Assembly (NCBI GenBank): GCA_009777165.1
Contig: WRML01000109.1
Span: forward strand, 1-6,984
Source: Kiritimatiellota bacterium
GTDB lineage: Bacteria > Verrucomicrobiota > Kiritimatiellia > RFP12 > UBA1067
Reading direction: 5' to 3'
DNA length: 6,984 nucleotides
The notes beneath the pieces were generated by a model. It saw only the letters and a program-made list of their open reading frames with translations. It was not told the DNA's origin and ran no database searches. How positions within the stretch are numbered: the stretch's first letter is position 1; each line of letters starts with the position of its first letter. Below are positions 5,082 through 6,984 of the stretch, piece by piece. The position numbers were made by a program, and so were the translations under genes.

Positions 5082-6297
5082 CCGGGAGTTGCCCCGGCAG
5101 TAAAAGTTGTTTGCCGTTCGGGATGGCCGGGCGGCATTCGATGTACTGCTTGATGCAGTCGCCTTCATGGATAAGCGCATGGTCTAAAGCGGTCCAATTC
5201 TGACGGCACGGATTCCCGTCTAGTTGCAGGGCGTGGATGAATGGGTAAACATCCTGTGTTAAATGACGTAATTTTGTCAAAAGCGATGTGGTTGAGCCGT
5301 AATCCGCCGTCCCTGCGCTCACGCCTGTCAGGATGATCTTGCCTTCCGCGTCATAGCACGCCTGATGCCCGTGCCCGCCCGGCGTGGTCTTGGAGCGCAT
5401 CTGCCATCTTGCCGTATGATGTATGTACTTGCCCGGCGTGTCGGGGTCTTTCCATAAATTCGTCGAGGCGGGCTCAGGGTTGAGCGCATTCATGCCAAGG
5501 TCAATGAACGCACCGAGGGCAGTGTACGCCGCCGGCAGTTCCGCCAGCCAAGCGGTCTCGACGGAAAACCTGTCGTACCACGTGTTGAAATGGGTTTGCG
5601 TATCTTGGTTGCAGACCACGAGAATAAACCTGTCCCACACGGTGTCCGTTGATTTCTCCAGCATTTTGATGCGGAAGATTTTGGGGTTGCGGTGACCTGG
5701 TTCAGAACCGATGTTAAGCAGATGTTTGGTTTGCTGTTTGCCGTTCACTTCCCACTTGACGAGGTCGGTCAGGTCAATCCCGAAGCTCTCAACGAAGCTC
5801 AGCAGGTTGGTTGTCCGTCCACTCCAGACGATACCGAGGCAGTGCTGGTATTTCTTGTCCTCTTCGGACTCGTCGTCGTGGTTGAGGTCGCGGATATGGA
5901 AGATGTCGTGGCTAGTGCCGACATACCAGACGGGGCCGGCTTGGCACCCGCACCCGATGCCGAGGCACTTGGAGACGGGGGCGTAACTCGGCGCGTGGCC
6001 GGGGTTGTTCCAGTGCTCCGCGCCCTTGACGCCCCCCTCCGCCCCACAGAACCCGATATCGAAGGTGACCTTTGTGTTGATGCCGGAATACCTTGCGCTC
6101 CAGACGGTCTGCGTGACGGTGCAGAGGGACGGCCAGCTCGCCGCCGCTTTCGCCTGCGCCTCCGCGATGGACAGGATAAGGTTGGTCGCCGACAGCCCGT
6201 TGTCTACCAGCGTCCAAGCATTAAGCACCATGCCGTTGGTCGGCCAGTCGCAGCCGTAGGGGGGGGAGGAGACACAGCGCATATCCGCAGACTCCAT
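5074..6297 (-). CDS. B2: 407-aa B-family protein, no signal peptide, paralog of B1
   Basis: B2 aligns with B1 over nearly its whole length but with only moderate identity. Shared blocks are NPGHAPSY (98-105), CLGIGCGC (111-118), HCLGIVW (152-158), a W..(I/F).VV segment (about 221-228), IHHTARWQMRS (292-302), GGHGHQACYD (307-316), SAGTAD (327-332), TQDVYPFIHALQLDGNP (347-363) and YIECRP (385-390). The first 25 residues do not match B1. There is no signal peptide. The upstream A3 stop is 16 bases away, and the ribosome-binding site is weak (TAGGG about 8 bases before ATG). An eight-base C run in the coding strand falls at residues 11-13. The stop overlaps a possible C2 start. Moderate divergence from B1 with conserved His/Cys motifs suggests the same activity with changed specificity, which is inference. 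Confidence 0.84.
   Translation of the reverse strand: MESADMRCVSSPPYGCDWPTNGMVLNAWTLVDNGLSATNLILSIAEAQAKAAASWPSLCTVTQTVWSARYSGINTKVTFDIGFCGAEGGVKGAEHWNNPGHAPSYAPVSKCLGIGCGCQAGPVWYVGTSHDIFHIRDLNHDDESEEDKKYQHCLGIVWSGRTTNLLSFVESFGIDLTDLVKWEVNGKQQTKHLLNIGSEPGHRNPKIFRIKMLEKSTDTVWDRFILVVCNQDTQTHFNTWYDRFSVETAWLAELPAAYTALGAFIDLGMNALNPEPASTNLWKDPDTPGKYIHHTARWQMRSKTTPGGHGHQACYDAEGKIILTGVSAGTADYGSTTSLLTKLRHLTQDVYPFIHALQLDGNPCRQNWTALDHALIHEGDCIKQYIECRPAIPNGKQLLLPGQLPGE
6259..6266 (-). repeat. Eight-base homopolymer near the 5' end of B2
   Basis: The plus strand has eight consecutive G, C8 in the coding strand, at codons 11-13 (Ser-Pro-Pro) of B2. A one-base slip here would stop B2 production almost from its start. 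The run is shorter than the G13 tract in B1, so it is a weaker candidate for slippage. Confidence 0.6.
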
Positions 6298-6313
6298 TGG
6301 GCAAACCCTATTC

Positions 6314-6984
6314 CTATTTTTCCTCCCAAAAGATGAACTTCCATTTCCCTTTATGCCAGATGGCGTGGAAACCTCCCCACTCTTTGTCGTCGCCGGGAAT
6401 GGGGTTTGAGCAAGGGATAACCGTCAACAGGTTTTTTTTCGCGGGGCCTATGCCGCTGTTGAAAAAACCTAAAACGCTTGGTGGGTAATACGTCTGCTCG
6501 CGCAACTGGGAGATAATCTCCTGTGCGTCGGCGATAATCTCCTTGGGCGTCATGTCGTTTTGCAGGAGATAGTCGGGCAGGTTTTTCGGCGGAAGCGTGA
6601 GGAAGTTAGGCGAGGAGACGAATTCGACGAAGGTATTCGCGGCGGCGAATGCCTTCGCATTCGCGGCGGCGAAGGCGAAGGCCTTTTTGTAGGCATCACT
6701 CAGGTCTTTCGGGATTTGCAGGGCAATTCCGGATGTCCCGTTAGAAACGATGTTTCTCGGGAAATCAATGTCCTCTGGATAATGAGGACAACTTGTACCA
6801 ATGTAAAGATATCCGGCAACATCCTCATAACCGCCTAAATCCAATATGCCAGCCTTTCCCCATTCCGACAGGCATACCCGCAGGTCAGCCACGATGTCGG
6901 ACTTCGTCTTCGGCGAAAGTTTTGTGTCAACGAACACGACATCCAGAGCATTCGAGTTTGCGCCATAATACACGACGTTGCTCT
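6314..6984 (-). CDS. A3: exported A-family protein, C-terminal part running off the right edge
   Basis: The frame enters from the right edge and ends at TAG 6316-6314. The visible part starts within the early mature domain (SNVVYYGANSNALDVVFVDT) and holds CPHYPEDIDFP, NIVSNGTSGIALQIP, an Ala/Asn segment, QTYYPPSVLGF and HAIWHKGKWKF. If the 40-base terminal repeats are merged, it joins in frame to the start at 104-102 for a 244-residue protein with signal peptide. It is a mosaic: the middle resembles A2 (YIGTSCPHYP, PKDLSDAY, AKAFAAANTF), while the C-terminal third resembles A1 (NDMT.K..IA.AQ.II, SIGPAKKNL, IPCS.P). B2 follows after 16 bases. Function is unknown. Any start codon inside the window (such as GTG at 6973) would give a leaderless protein and is unlikely. 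Confidence 0.85.
   Translation of the reverse strand, partial: SNVVYYGANSNALDVVFVDTKLSPKTKSDIVADLRVCLSEWGKAGILDLGGYEDVAGYLYIGTSCPHYPEDIDFPRNIVSNGTSGIALQIPKDLSDAYKKAFAFAAANAKAFAAANTFVEFVSSPNFLTLPPKNLPDYLLQNDMTPKEIIADAQEIISQLREQTYYPPSVLGFFNSGIGPAKKNLLTVIPCSNPIPGDDKEWGGFHAIWHKGKWKFIFWEEK
6945..6984. repeat. Direct terminal repeat, right copy (40 bp, identical to 1-40)
   Basis: This is identical to the first 40 bases in direct orientation. It lies in the A3 coding sequence and ends exactly at the window edge, as the left copy begins exactly at the other edge. Merging the two gives a 6,944-base closed sequence with an intact A-family reading frame across the join. Confidence 0.97.

Noticed and set aside
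5692..6336. 214-codon plus-strand frame antisense to B2
   Set aside because: It mirrors B2 and extends past the A3 stop. B2 is supported by homology to B1, while this frame has no supporting motif or ribosome-binding site.
1..6984. CRISPR array, tRNA, rRNA, transposase or phage structural genes
   Set aside because: No regularly spaced short repeats, RNA-gene signatures, transposase motifs or virion-type proteins were seen. Nearly the whole window is taken up by the nine genes.

Overview
The window is an almost gap-free run of nine genes, all on the minus strand, so transcription runs from high to low coordinates. No gene has a product I can name. The genes fall into four paralogous families. 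Family A (three copies) and family C (two copies) are exported proteins of about 245-254 residues with N-terminal signal peptides. Their shared motifs suggest they are one superfamily. Family B (two copies, about 408 residues) has no signal peptide and carries conserved Cys- and His-rich motifs. Family D (two copies, 95 residues) is a small multi-span membrane protein. Signal peptides and Shine-Dalgarno sequences point to a bacterium, probably Gram-negative. The style recalls gut or rumen PVC lineages (Lentisphaerota, Kiritimatiellota), but that is only an impression.

In transcription order: the end of A3 (6984-6314), B2 (6297-5074), C2 (5059-4295), D2 (4278-3991), D1 (3945-3658), C1 (3615-2860), B1 (2822-1596), A2 (1599-859), A1 (850-101), then the start of an A-family gene (104-1). 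Each B gene is followed at once by exported family members: B1 by A2-A1-A(3), B2 by C2-D2-D1-C1. Two junctions are certain ATGA stop/start overlaps. The largest gap is 45 bases. I see no promoter, terminator, RNA gene, mobility gene or replication gene.

The first 40 bases (1-40) equal the last 40 (6945-6984) exactly. Joining the ends fuses two partial A-family reading frames in frame into one 244-residue gene with a signal peptide. The molecule may therefore be a 6,944-base circle, one unit of a tandem array, or a linear contig cut at a block shared by two A paralogs. The lack of any replication function argues against a self-replicating plasmid.

The best functional hypothesis, which is inference only, is a pair of toxin-like/immunity-like cassettes. 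B would be a displaced effector module. A, C and D would be duplicated envelope-located protective proteins, diversifying by duplication and gene conversion. A 13-base G homopolymer inside B1 is a possible phase-variation switch. Mosaic A and C paralogs, with blocks of perfect identity beside diverged stretches, support active recombination.
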